Assembly: GCA_017165825.1 (NCBI GenBank)
Contig: CM029387.1
Span: 3,295,206-3,359,205, forward strand
Reading direction: 5' to 3'
DNA length: 64,000 nt
Source of the DNA: Hepsetus odoe
Lineage: Eukaryota; Chordata; Actinopteri; Characiformes; Hepsetidae
Shown here: piece by piece, positions 55,791 to 64,000 of the stretch
Numbering within the stretch: the first letter of the stretch is position 1
Layout: each line of letters opens with the position of its first letter
Notes under the pieces: model-generated
The model's database searches: none
What the model was told of the DNA's origin: nothing
Seen by the model: the letters and a program-made list of their open reading frames with translations, nothing else
Program-made: the position numbers and the translations under genes

Positions 55791-56177
55791 AAAAAAAAAA
55801 CACAGAATTAATTTTGATTAAACAAATTTTAGTGTCATTCTTTTGGAAAAAATTGGAATACTCCACTGTTTACTTTACACGTCCATTCAAGCATTTGGTA
55901 GAATGGCTCATTGTGCCAGTTTCATGATAAATTTTAATTTATTTCATGATAAATTGGTCAATGAAAAGAAAATTGCTTAAAAACTCTTTTACATTAACTT
56001 TTGAGAGATGAAGCTTTTGCACGATAGTAACAATATACAGATAATATACCGATTAATAGTAGAGGGAGAAACAGTGGGGAGAGAATAACATAGAGGGGGA
56101 AGGAAAAGAGTGAGACTGAGTGTTAAAGGAACAAAGAAAAAAGAAAAAGAAAAAAATAAGGAAAATGTATATTGAAG

Positions 56178-56179
<2 letters not shown>
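55791..56179. other. Intergenic, no gene seen
   Basis: Purine-rich stretch at 56060-56165 before the GT run. No gene recognised. Confidence 0.4.

Positions 56180-56219
<40 letters not shown>
56180..56219. repeat. (GT)n microsatellite
   Basis: About 20 gt units. Confidence 0.95.
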
Positions 56220-56220
<1 letters not shown>

Positions 56221-56276
56221 ATTTGTCCAAAGAATGAAACACCCAAGTCTGCTCTTCATGCATCATAAATGACACT

Positions 56277-56501
56277 ATGAATGAAAGCAGTGGTGAACAT
56301 CACCATGACAACCGCATCCTCAGCATCTCTATGGCTGAAAGGAGACCAGCCGCCGCAGATGTATTAAACATACTGCACTCTTGGCCAAACAGAGCAGACC
56401 CTTCAGGTTTAGAAACAGTCCTAAATCTGTGGTCAGATATTTCTGATCAGTTTCCACATGAATTTAATTCTGCCTTGAGCTGCGCTGCCTATTTGAAGTA
56501 A
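56277..56501 (+). CDS. Orphan 74-residue open frame, doubtful
   Basis: ATG-initiated, complete, of ordinary amino-acid composition, with AADVLNILHSWPNRADPSGL and NLWSDISDQFPHEFNSALSC suggesting amphipathic helices. No promoter, splice or family evidence. It may be a chance frame or a piece of a worn mobile element. Confidence 0.15.
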   Translation: MNESSGEHHHDNRILSISMAERRPAAADVLNILHSWPNRADPSGLETVLNLWSDISDQFPHEFNSALSCAAYLK

Positions 56502-56725
56502 AGCCACTGTGTTGAACTCAACTCTGAATGTCTCTTAGGATATTTTATCCATTTCTTCATGCTGGAAACAGTCATTATTGTTAACATTGTTGCTAGCCAC
56601 CACTTGCAAATCTCGTGTGTCTTGGGCTGAGTGTGTTAACCAATCAGAGGCTGTGTTTCTGTCCAACGAAACAAAAGTCAGAAGGTTTGATTTGATGTTG
56701 AGGAGACTGGTCAGTTTTCATTTTT

Positions 56726-56900
56726 TCATGATGCTTTTAATTTCTCTATAAGTCTCCATATCTTCATCCCCAAAACCCCCCAGAACGTCAGCGATCCACT
56801 TCCATGTTTCACTGCAGGAGCGATACATTCTGTGCCCCACTTTCCTCCGTCCACCACCCCTCCTAAACCCTTCAGTTCAGTTCCATTCAGTATGTCTTCT
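56726..56900 (-). pseudogene. Tc1-type transposase relic, central part
   Basis: The frame includes CIAPAVKHGSGSLTFWG, a match to the C-x-x-P-x-V-K-H-G-G-G-S-x-x-x-W-G stretch that precedes the second catalytic Asp in Tc1 transposases. It belongs 5' to the part preserved at 55025-55345, but 1.4 kb separates them, so they need not be one insertion. Confidence 0.5.
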
Positions 56901-56965
56901 TCAAAAGCTACAACTGGTGGCTTTGTGGGGGAATAATGTTTTATAAAAATTGAAAACCCAGTCAC

Positions 56966-57879
56966 ATTTATATGTGTATATATATAAATATATATTGTTC
57001 TGAGGCTTTATATGGTTTTGAGGGTATATGTGCTGAGTTTCTGCCAAATAGGCCACTTGAGGGCTTTTGATACAGTGATTTTACTCCTTTGCGAGGAAAT
57101 TACAGTAACACCCTGCCTCAGGTGGCATATTGCTTTAGAACAAGGACAGACAGCTCCGGTTCTGAAGCTCTAGTGTCCAGCAGTCGTTTCTCTGAGCTGT
57201 TAATTGCCAGGCTTAGTGGCTTTATTTCAGTAAGACAACTTCCAAACTGCGCTGCTAATCAACCCTCCAGGACCAGCGTTGTGCACCGCTGTTTTAAAAT
57301 ATGAAAAGACAAAGAAAAAACGAGAGATCCATAAAAGGTTAGAAAGAACGAAACCTCTGAGCTTGAGGAGTACAGCTCGGAAACATCTGTTTGCATGCAC
57401 GGATGAATTAATATCAATAGAATTCAGCCACAATTCGTTTATTCCTTAAACAGGCCGTCAATGTTAACGCATCTTTAAGACTCACATATTTAAATGACAT
57501 CTTTTCTGATTGGCTAACCTTAAATGGGTATCATCAAAACACAATCCTTATATCTTCAGCAGTGAATGGCCTATAAACTGCTTTAAACTGAACAGGCAGA
57601 TGGAAATGAACAGATTTTCATTTTTCATCACAAGAATAATAATTTCAAGACGGGCTGCTTTGGCAGCTCAGCTTCATTTAAATATGAACGGAAGCTTAAA
57701 TACTTATGTCAGACCACCAGGTGATTATTTAAGCCTTTGAAGGGACTTTTCATTTGAAGTGAATGGAAACAGTCTGGTCTCGAAGGCCTTTCTGTAGCAG
57801 TGATTAGAGCAATTACTATAAATGTATTAATATTTATTATTACCAGTTTATTTGACACATTTTTTCGAACTCATTCTGT
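56966..57879. other. Intergenic, no gene seen
   Basis: At 57240-57300 a worn dispersed repeat fragment (ccctccaggaccagcgttgt) is present. Otherwise nothing recognised. Confidence 0.35.
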
Positions 57880-58420
57880 GTTATCTGAATTAGTCTGCAG
57901 GATTGTTGCCATCTTCTTGGGAAAGTGCAGGCTTTGTCTCGGCGGGTCACCTTTCCCGTGTTAAGAAAACAAAAGATCGGAAGAAAAAAACATGGTCAAA
58001 ATTGCCTGCACAGAGTGTGTGAAATTGCTGTTTATTTATCACAGGCTGTGCATAAACTGCTCTGAAACATTACACAGAATGCTGTAATAACCATTGACGC
58101 TCATTTTCTCCCAGCGGAGAATAAAAAAAGTGAGTTTAATAAGGCGCTAGCATGCGCTCTCATCACACCACACTGAAATCCCAATCACTCCCACTGCCTC
58201 CACTGAGCCAGAGAGAAATCACAATCAAATTACACGCAGCCCCCGAGACACGGGCTTATTGAGAGAGGGAAATCAGTGGGCTGCAAATGTAATGAGCATG
58301 TGTCTGCATGTGTTTGTTTTTCCGACATTTCCAGGACAAATATTTCCTGCCGGTAACTGACTTTAAAAAGCGCTTTTATAAAAATGAGATTTTCTTTTAC
58401 TGACGAAAACATTTCGTTTC
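57880..58420. other. Single-copy, CNE-like stretch
   Basis: Repeat-free, complex, GC-balanced sequence with no coding frame of note, lying between tmem275 and kncn. Candidate conserved noncoding element. Confidence 0.3.
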
Positions 58421-58534
58421 GGTTCCTGAAGTTAATAATATGGTTAGGAGAGGACTAACTTAAAAATATTCTGATTATTCTAACTTTCTGACCTATGCTG
58501 ACCCCTGCACCCTTCAGCTATTCGACCAAGTTTG

Positions 58535-58715
58535 AATGGTGCTGTCGCCTCCCAGCAAGGAGGCTGTGGGTTCCATTCCCATGCTTTGGTCCTTTCTGTG
58601 ATGTACTGGCACCTTGACCAGGATGTTCCTCCACTTTTACCCAGTGAACATAGTCTCCAGCACCTTATCCGGGCAAGGACAAGAGGTTAAGATCATGGAT
58701 GGATGGATTATTATG
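58535..58715 (+). repeat. Family B repeat, internally deleted
   Basis: Head ggtgctgtcgcctcccagca, B-box-like gggttccattccca, end ctccagcaccttatccgggc and a ggatggatggatta tail. Confidence 0.6.
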
Positions 58716-58789
58716 TTAACCAGTTATTAAAACCAGTAATGGTAACAGTTAGATGAAGGATGAGGCTCCTAAACACAGTTGATCAGTTG

Positions 58790-58990
58790 TCATTCCAGTT
58801 TCCTGTTGCTAATGAATAGAATTTTTTCCACTCTTTTTTTCTCAATTCTCTCTTTCTTTCTGAAGGTTCTTTGTTATCTTAACTGGGGTACTTTTTTTTT
58901 TTTTTTTATAAGATTCCTGTAACGCCCAAATTTCCCATTCGTGGGATAATAAAAGATCACTCTACTCTACTCTACTCTACTCTACTCTAC
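58790..58990 (+). mobile_element. LINE-type 3' tail with (CTACT)n
   Basis: Contains a T-run, then cctgtaacgcccaaatttcc, cgtgggataataaaagatca and a pentamer tail at 58958-58990. The aatttccc-gtgggataataaa motif before short tandem repeats is typical of 3' ends of some fish non-LTR elements. Clade not assigned. Confidence 0.45.
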
Positions 58991-60404
58991 GTCCCAAAGA
59001 GAGCACCCGCATCACTTATACACAAGCACACCGCATGAGGTGGTGAACAAGTGGGAGCATCTGGCATCCTCGGCTCGCCTGCTGCCAACAGGCTGTGCCA
59101 GTTTTACTTGATCCGTTTGCTAACTTCAACCATTATTCGACCTAGTGGACCACTGCATCTCACCCGTCCTCTTGTGAGCCCTCAGCTGTAGCGGCAGCCG
59201 TTTCAGCGAATGTCCCCATTCGGCTTTTGGAGCGTTCCACAGTTAGCTGGCCCTGAGTACCTGAGAGAGGAGCAGAGAGGATGAAAGAGGAAATAAGAGA
59301 CTGTGCTTTTTACACATTTCTCCCTTACTTTTGGCCTATTTACACGATTCAGTGCACGGCAGCTCTTTGCTGCACACAAAGCGTGCAAGCAGTCGGAGAG
59401 GTTACTGCTTTCTTTTTCAGTGCCATTCACGCACGTCCCACGTGCTCACCATAATCAGCGTTTTGCTCTCGATCACTACGGCCTGTTGGACAAATACAAA
59501 TGACAAGTTTCCAAAGGCTTTTCTACAAGCATTTGTAGACATCAAGGTGTTTAAAGCCGTTCTTTCATGCACAGACAAGCAAACTGTGATCCAATATGGG
59601 ATGAATATTTAAAATCCCTGAGCTTTTTGCTTTTATTGAATTATTCAGATCTTTTTTTCCAAAGCCGAGGACTAAACAACACCATGTTTCATCAGTAAAG
59701 CGTTTTTAAAAGGGACAGTGATTATTAATATTTTAAAAAGATTTCCCCTTGGATGTTATCACCAAAGGTGAAACTATTTTTGGGCAGGTTATGATATATA
59801 ACCATCAGGGATATGGGAGGAATCTTTCTGCAGTAAAAAGTCGAAGCAAATCTCTGTTTTCTTTTAAGATCAAATCTGAATCTGAATGATCCAAACGGCC
59901 ACACGTCCTTTGCGTGATTATGCTGATTATACATAGTTTACAACTATTTATAACTTTTATAGCTATTTATAAAACATATCTATAAAGCAGTTCTTAAAAC
60001 ACGCAACTGTGTCCAGGTGCAACGAGTTAAAGCCTCTAAATACACTTAATCTATCAAATAAAATACATTTCTGGCCAGTCGTCCACTTTGCTGCAGCTAA
60101 TAACTAATGAATGGGGAAAAAACATGTTAAAAGTGCATGAATTGATCTACAGTATCTCCTCTTTTAAATATACTTCTGAATATTTGTTCAGTGTTATTGC
60201 TCATCTGGTATTGTTTCTTTCCATTGACTCTTTTCGCTTTTGAATCTAATTGAATATGTAAAAATAGAAAACCTTCTCTGAGTATTACTGCAATCTGAGC
60301 TTAAGTCTCTGTTGTGCTTCTCCTTGTGTTCACCTCTAAAAGCTCCACAGTCGCCCACTCAACCTCAAACGATCATTTTAAAGTGTTATAATCTTGCCAT
60401 TTAT
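58991..60404. other. Intergenic, no gene seen
   Basis: About 1.4 kb without recognisable gene. The part 59180-59500 is complex and repeat-free. Confidence 0.35.
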
Positions 60405-60645
60405 GTATGAAAGTGAAAGTGACTATTTTGGTCATTGTGGAACACAGCATGGCACACAGTGAACCACAACGAAATTCAACCTCTGCTTTTTACTCATTCA
60501 CACCGTGCAGCAGGGGGCAGCTATTAAAAAGCGCCTGGGGAGCAGTGGTGGGGATGGTTCCTTGCTCAAAGGTACTTCAGGGCAACTTACTGGTCTGGGA
60601 CCTTCTGATCCCTCGGCCTAGACCCTAAACACTGGACCACCGCTA
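60405..60645 (-). repeat. SINE family A, near full length
   Basis: Tail gaaagtgaaagtgactattt, gcagggggcagctattaaaa, ccttgctcaaaggtacttca, and head ctggaccaccgctaatc. The reverse B-box portion is shortened. Confidence 0.85.
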
Positions 60646-62212
60646 ATCCTCTGATCTCGCAATGGAGGGACTACAGCTCAGGTTGCTATAGCAACATTTA
60701 GTGTAGAGTGTAGATGGAGCATCAGCTGGCAGTTAAATTTATTCATAGGTTATATTTCTAACTAAATAATAAATAGATTTATATAATGAGCTCTTCAATA
60801 AGGAATTGTTCATTCATTTATTTTAAATATTATTTGTGAAGGGTGATGTTATGATTGATGTTATGATGTTATGAGTATTACTGTAGTTATAATGAATATT
60901 ACAACACTCACTGTAGCTACTATAGTTTAAAAAAAACAATACCAAGCTTGTAAAAATTTATTCAAGCCAAAGTTTTTTAAATGAAGTGGGTGACCTTTTT
61001 TTTAACGGAAAGTCAATGTTTTAAAGCTAGCATCCCTATTTGCCAAAGTTATCCCCATGGGAACAACCACATTAAGCAACAGAGTGGCCTTAATTTATCT
61101 TAGAAAACAGGAAATAATTAGACAGAGATGCAATTATGAACCTACCTAACAGGAAATAAGGAAAATGATCAAACGTTTAAGAAAGGAGCCCTTAGGAGAA
61201 GTTAAACACTCCCACAGTTAGAAGCTCTCGTAAGGAGGTTTGGGAACAAATAGAAGATTTTTTGGATACTTCTGATCAGAGAATCAGGGCCATGATTGGA
61301 GTGTAATCTGTAATCTGTAATCTGGTACGTATGTGTATGCCCATTATTTAAGTGTACGTCTGTAATCTGGTATGTAAATGAAAGGATCTGAAATCGTTTG
61401 TAGACTGTGGAAAGCCAGCGCACACCCACAAGAGGAGACTAAGAGGCGTGCAAGAGTCTGCCTTTCAAAGCAATTTCCACGGCGATGGAGTGATCTCTCT
61501 GATTAAATGGAAATGCTCCTTCATTAACTGCAGCCCAGCCCGCCCTGCACTTATTACCAGCTCACTTGACCTCGCTTTGCCACACTGACACTTCACACAC
61601 CACCGAGACGCTCAAGAGGCATCAAACCCTTACGCCTCCACTTCAGGAGAACTCGGTGTATTTAAAGTGTTGGACCAAATAAACAGGGTCATCCTGAAGT
61701 GAGTCATTAATGGTGAAACGGTAGTTTGTACACAGCCGGTCAAAAGCTTGGGGACACCTAGCAACCAAGCAAACGCTTTTTACATGACCTGGGAGCTGAT
61801 TCTGATCTGATCTGTATCCAGGTCCATCCATCAAAATCTTCACTAGCCAAGCTACTTTTTCAATAACCAAAAATATACATTTATAAATTAGTGAATTCAG
61901 ACCCACCAGCGGATCTATCATTTCTGCTGTTTTGTCAAAAATGTTCATAAAGATTTTTTTTCACTTGTATGTCAAAACCTGTAACATACAAACAGTGCCA
62001 GACCCAACAGGGTTAGTCTGATTCACTGAACGGCAGTCATATTTTAAGTTTCTTTTAGGAAGGATTGGTTTAAATATGACATATTTTGTAGATTTTCTCA
62101 AGCAGAAAGAAGGTGACACAGTTTCTCCACAAAAAAAAGTCAAATGATGAATGAATGAATGAACACTTTAGTGAAACAATTTCTCTCTCTCTCTCTCTCT
62201 TTCTATCTCTCA
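60646..62212. other. Intergenic / 3' flank of kncn
   Basis: No gene recognised. A small taatctg-type tandem lies at 61306-61325. The part 61430-61680 is complex and repeat-free. A (CT)n run is at 62182-62202. Confidence 0.35.
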
Positions 62213-62335
62213 CTCATTTTCTTTGCTGCTTGTCCTATTTAGGGTCTCGGGGAGCACTGAAGCCTATCCCAGCTCTCGCAGGGCGAAAGGCGGGGGCACA
62301 CCTGGGACAGGTCACCAGCCCATCACAGGCCATGA
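62213..62335 (-). repeat. Family B repeat, 3' part
   Basis: In reverse: ggcctgtgatgggctggtga, cctgtcccaggtgtg, ctgcgagagctgggatag and gaccctaaataggacaagca. It parallels 7832-7945. Confidence 0.65.
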
Positions 62336-62609
62336 AACAATTAAAGTGCTGCAAAGCCTGAATTTTTTGGGAAATGCGAGATCAGTTTTCCCCTGAAATT
62401 TCAACCTCTTCCTTTCTTTAACCTTTGGATTCTTGCTGCAAGTTTAACTCCTTAAATGTCCAGGATTGCAGACTTCTATACCAGCCTGCACCGTTTCAGT
62501 TCCTGAATCTCAAGCATGTGTCAAAATCTGACACGTTCATCAGACAGCTGCCACACACACCAGCAGCAAGAGCGTGATGCAGTGAATGCATGTGGATGGG
62601 TGTTAGGAA
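62336..62609 (-). other. Probable 3' UTR / flank of kncn
   Basis: Unique sequence immediately after the kncn stop. No obvious canonical AATAAA was found close to the stop. Confidence 0.3.
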
Positions 62610-62683
62610 TTAAAGACCACCTTCTCTTTTGAGTGTGTCTGGGGGTTGCTCGGGGGCTGCCAGCGGGTGCACCCGGAAATTTC
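62610..62683 (-). CDS. kncn: Kinocilin, terminal coding exon
   Basis: The acceptor (ggtgtctcttctctcag, AG at 62685-62684) opens the exon at 62683. It joins in phase with the exon at 62822-62890 and completes a Gly codon. The peptide then reads NFRVHPLAAPEQPP and continues for ten residues to a TAA at 62610-62612. NFRVHP after ILPNLG parallels the SLRIHP after ILPTIG that I recall in mammalian kinocilin. Kinocilin is a small two-pass membrane protein of the kinocilium and microtubule-rich cells of the inner ear. The tail is shorter than in mammals. A donor-like GAAG|GTGGTC at 62621-62620 leaves open an alternative extra exon, but I found no convincing partner for it. Confidence 0.75.
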
Positions 62684-62821
62684 CTGAGAGAAGAGACACC
62701 GTGAGAGCTGATTACATTATACAACTTATGACACCAACAAACAGTCAACACAAACCTCATGCACTCAAGGACGCTTAATCATAAAAAGTCAAAAGAATTA
62801 GAAGAATGAAAAAGGTCCCAC

Positions 62822-62890
62822 CTAAGTTGGGCAGGATGTGATGGAAGTTGAACCATGCTCTAATGAAGGGATAGACAGAGATGAGGAGAC
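62822..62890 (-). CDS. kncn: Kinocilin, penultimate coding exon
   Basis: A 69-base exon with an excellent acceptor (tgtttctcttttttctcgtag, AG at 62892-62891) and a TTAG|GTGGGA donor (GT at 62821-62820). Of the three frames only one is open: it starts two bases in and encodes LLISVYPFIRAWFNFHHILP and NL. This corresponds to the end of the second membrane helix and the following YPF--A-FN--HILP signature of kinocilin. The phase 2 start implies that the preceding exon ends on the first base of a Gly codon. Exons for the N-terminus and the first membrane helix were not found before the right edge, so the gene is cut by the window. Together with tmem275 this forms a same-strand pair. Confidence 0.8.
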   Translation of the reverse strand, partial: VSSSLSIPSLEHGSTSITSCPT

Positions 62891-62892
62891 CT

Positions 62893-63297
62893 ACGAGAAA
62901 AAAGAGAAACAAAAACTTGATCCGGCATGACATTGAATACAGTATGAATTTAGAAGAATGAGAAATAAATAATATTAAAGAGCCCTCCGCAGCAGTAGAT
63001 GTTGTCTCTCATGTTCAGTCCAGTCTCTGTACCTGAGCAGTTCTCCAGATCTTCCTGAAGAACAGTGTTGTTGTCTCTCATGTTCAGTCCAGTCTCTGTA
63101 CCTGAGCAGTTTGATAGTTCTGTGTTGGTTAATCCACACAGTGATCTACGTCTGAACCTTCAAGCAGGACAAAGCGTCTAACTGAAGACATGAAGCAGTG
63201 AAGAACCAGGTGCAGATGATTCCAAATGATCGGGTGTTTCGTTTACTGCTGATGCTGAACGCTGAGTGGTTCTTTATCTAGTACCTTTAGGCAATCT
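62893..63297 (-). other. kncn: Intron of kncn with a 42-bp duplicated motif
   Basis: No further kncn exon was recognised. A 42-bp sequence starting gttgtctctcatgttcagtc occurs identically at 63001-63042 and 63070-63111, a 69-bp-period tandem duplication. Confidence 0.6.
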
Positions 63298-63502
63298 AAG
63301 TGAAAGTGACTATTTGTCATTGTGAAACACAGCTAACCACAATGAAACCACAACGAAACAGCAGGGGGCAGCTATTTAAAGTGGCCGGGGAGCAATAAAG
63401 GGGACGGTACCTTGCTCAGGGGTAGCCCAGGGCAAACTACAGGATTCAAATCCATCCAATTCTGGGATCTATTCCTTAACCACTAGGCCACGACTGCCCC
63501 AA
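63298..63502 (-). repeat. SINE family A, near full length
   Basis: Tail aagtgaaagtgactatttgt, gcagggggcagctatttaaa, ggggacggtaccttgctcag, and head ccactaggccacgactgccc. It lies in the kncn intron in the same orientation as the gene. Confidence 0.85.
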
Positions 63503-63589
63503 ACATTATTGGCTCTTATGGCATTATTAGCACCACGCTCTGACCAGCCAAGCTAATTGGCCACCTTTGCACCCGGTAACAGTAAAACC

Positions 63590-63775
63590 TTTGTTCCTGT
63601 GTCTTTTAAATCTTAATATGCCAAAGATGAGACCGTTTATCCCTCTCACCCATCCCACACTCTCTTCTCCCTCCTGCCATCTGGGAAAAGGTTCTGCAGC
63701 ATACGGGCCTCCACTACCAGGATGGGAAATAGCTTCTTCCCCAAGGCCATCAGACTCTTAAACTGCTAAGGTCTT
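63590..63775 (+). mobile_element. Non-LTR retrotransposon ORF C-terminal fragment
   Basis: The plus strand encodes LPSGKRFCSIRASTTRMGNS followed by FFPKAIRLLNC and a stop. The pattern LPSG-R---I----R--NSF-P-AI-LLN is a recurring C-terminus of fish LINE ORF2 proteins. Clade not resolved. Confidence 0.5.
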
Positions 63776-63784
63776 CACACTTAT

Positions 63785-63815
63785 TATCTATCTATATCTA
63801 TCTATTATCTTTTAC
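63785..63815. repeat. (TATC)n microsatellite
   Basis: Short tatc-type run just after the LINE stop codon. Confidence 0.7.
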
Positions 63816-63904
63816 TTTACTCATAACGCTGCTCTGTTACACTGTTACACTGCCCAACAACCTGGGCTGCTTTGGTCTACAACACTGCGGCCCTCTGACG
63901 GAGG

Positions 63905-64000
63905 AAAGTGCTGTCTGTTGTGCTGTCTCTTGTGTTGTCTGTTGTGCTGTCTGTTGTGTTGTCTGTTGTGCTGTCTGTTGTGTTGTCTGTTGTGCTGTCT
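63905..64000. repeat. 24-bp minisatellite cut by the window edge
   Basis: Tandem units alternating ttgtgctgtctg and ttgtgttgtctg (12 + 12 bp), about four 24-bp periods visible, continuing beyond base 64000. Confidence 0.9.

Noticed and set aside
1..64000. A novel multi-gene system such as a defence island, biosynthetic cluster or phage
   Set aside because: Gene density is about two genes in 64 kb, with introns and vertebrate repeats throughout. Nothing resembles a prokaryotic cluster or an integrated virus.

Overview
The window looks like a teleost fish chromosome segment, probably from the ostariophysan side of the tree. That lineage guess is an inference from the repeat types: tRNA-headed SINEs, an L2-tailed SINE, L2, Rex3-like and other RTE LINEs, Tc1-type transposons and abundant CA/GT and CT microsatellites. 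No bacterial gene organisation is present. Most open reading frames are short chance frames or transposon debris. I find two recognisable host genes, both on the minus strand in the right-hand part of the window.

Host genes. (1) A single-coding-exon gene at 52047-52712 encodes a 221-residue protein with two membrane segments, which I assign to TMEM275. A canonical-looking minus-strand promoter (two CCAAT boxes, a GC box, a weak TATA-like box) and a predicted non-coding first exon lie upstream at about 53613-53971. (2) The last two coding exons of kinocilin (kncn) are at 62822-62890 and 62610-62683. The open reading frame track does not show them as a gene; they become visible after splicing across a 138-bp intron. 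The 5' exons of kncn lie beyond the right edge. KNCN next to TMEM275 in the same orientation is, to my knowledge, also the human arrangement, so the two calls support each other. A third, unrecognised candidate terminal exon with an acceptor, a stop and a poly(A) signal lies between them at 55694-55788.

Layout. 1-33.6 kb: intergenic DNA with about a dozen copies of one tRNA-derived SINE in both orientations, Tc1 relics, Rex3/RTE LINE scraps, a pair of diverged 230-bp direct repeats at 10.5 and 12.1 kb, a degenerate array of X-box-like palindromes at 24.9-25.2 kb and an 870-bp polypyrimidine tract at 30.4-31.2 kb. 33.8-38.0 kb: an 18-bp minisatellite interrupted by a 3.5-kb L2 LINE with recognisable endonuclease and reverse transcriptase but several frameshifts. 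39.4-46.5 kb: RTE fragment, a Tigger-like element, a TA array and an internally deleted Tc1 element in direct succession, then more SINEs. 46.8-52.0 kb: mostly low-repeat sequence, possibly in part the 3' UTR of tmem275. 54-62.6 kb: the tmem275-kncn interval with Tc1 relics and apparently single-copy stretches. 63.3-64.0 kb: SINE, LINE fragment and a 24-bp minisatellite running off the edge.

Limits. No alignment was run. SINE and LINE family calls rest on internal comparison between copies and on remembered family features. Stretches called possible conserved noncoding DNA are judged only by complexity and lack of repeats.
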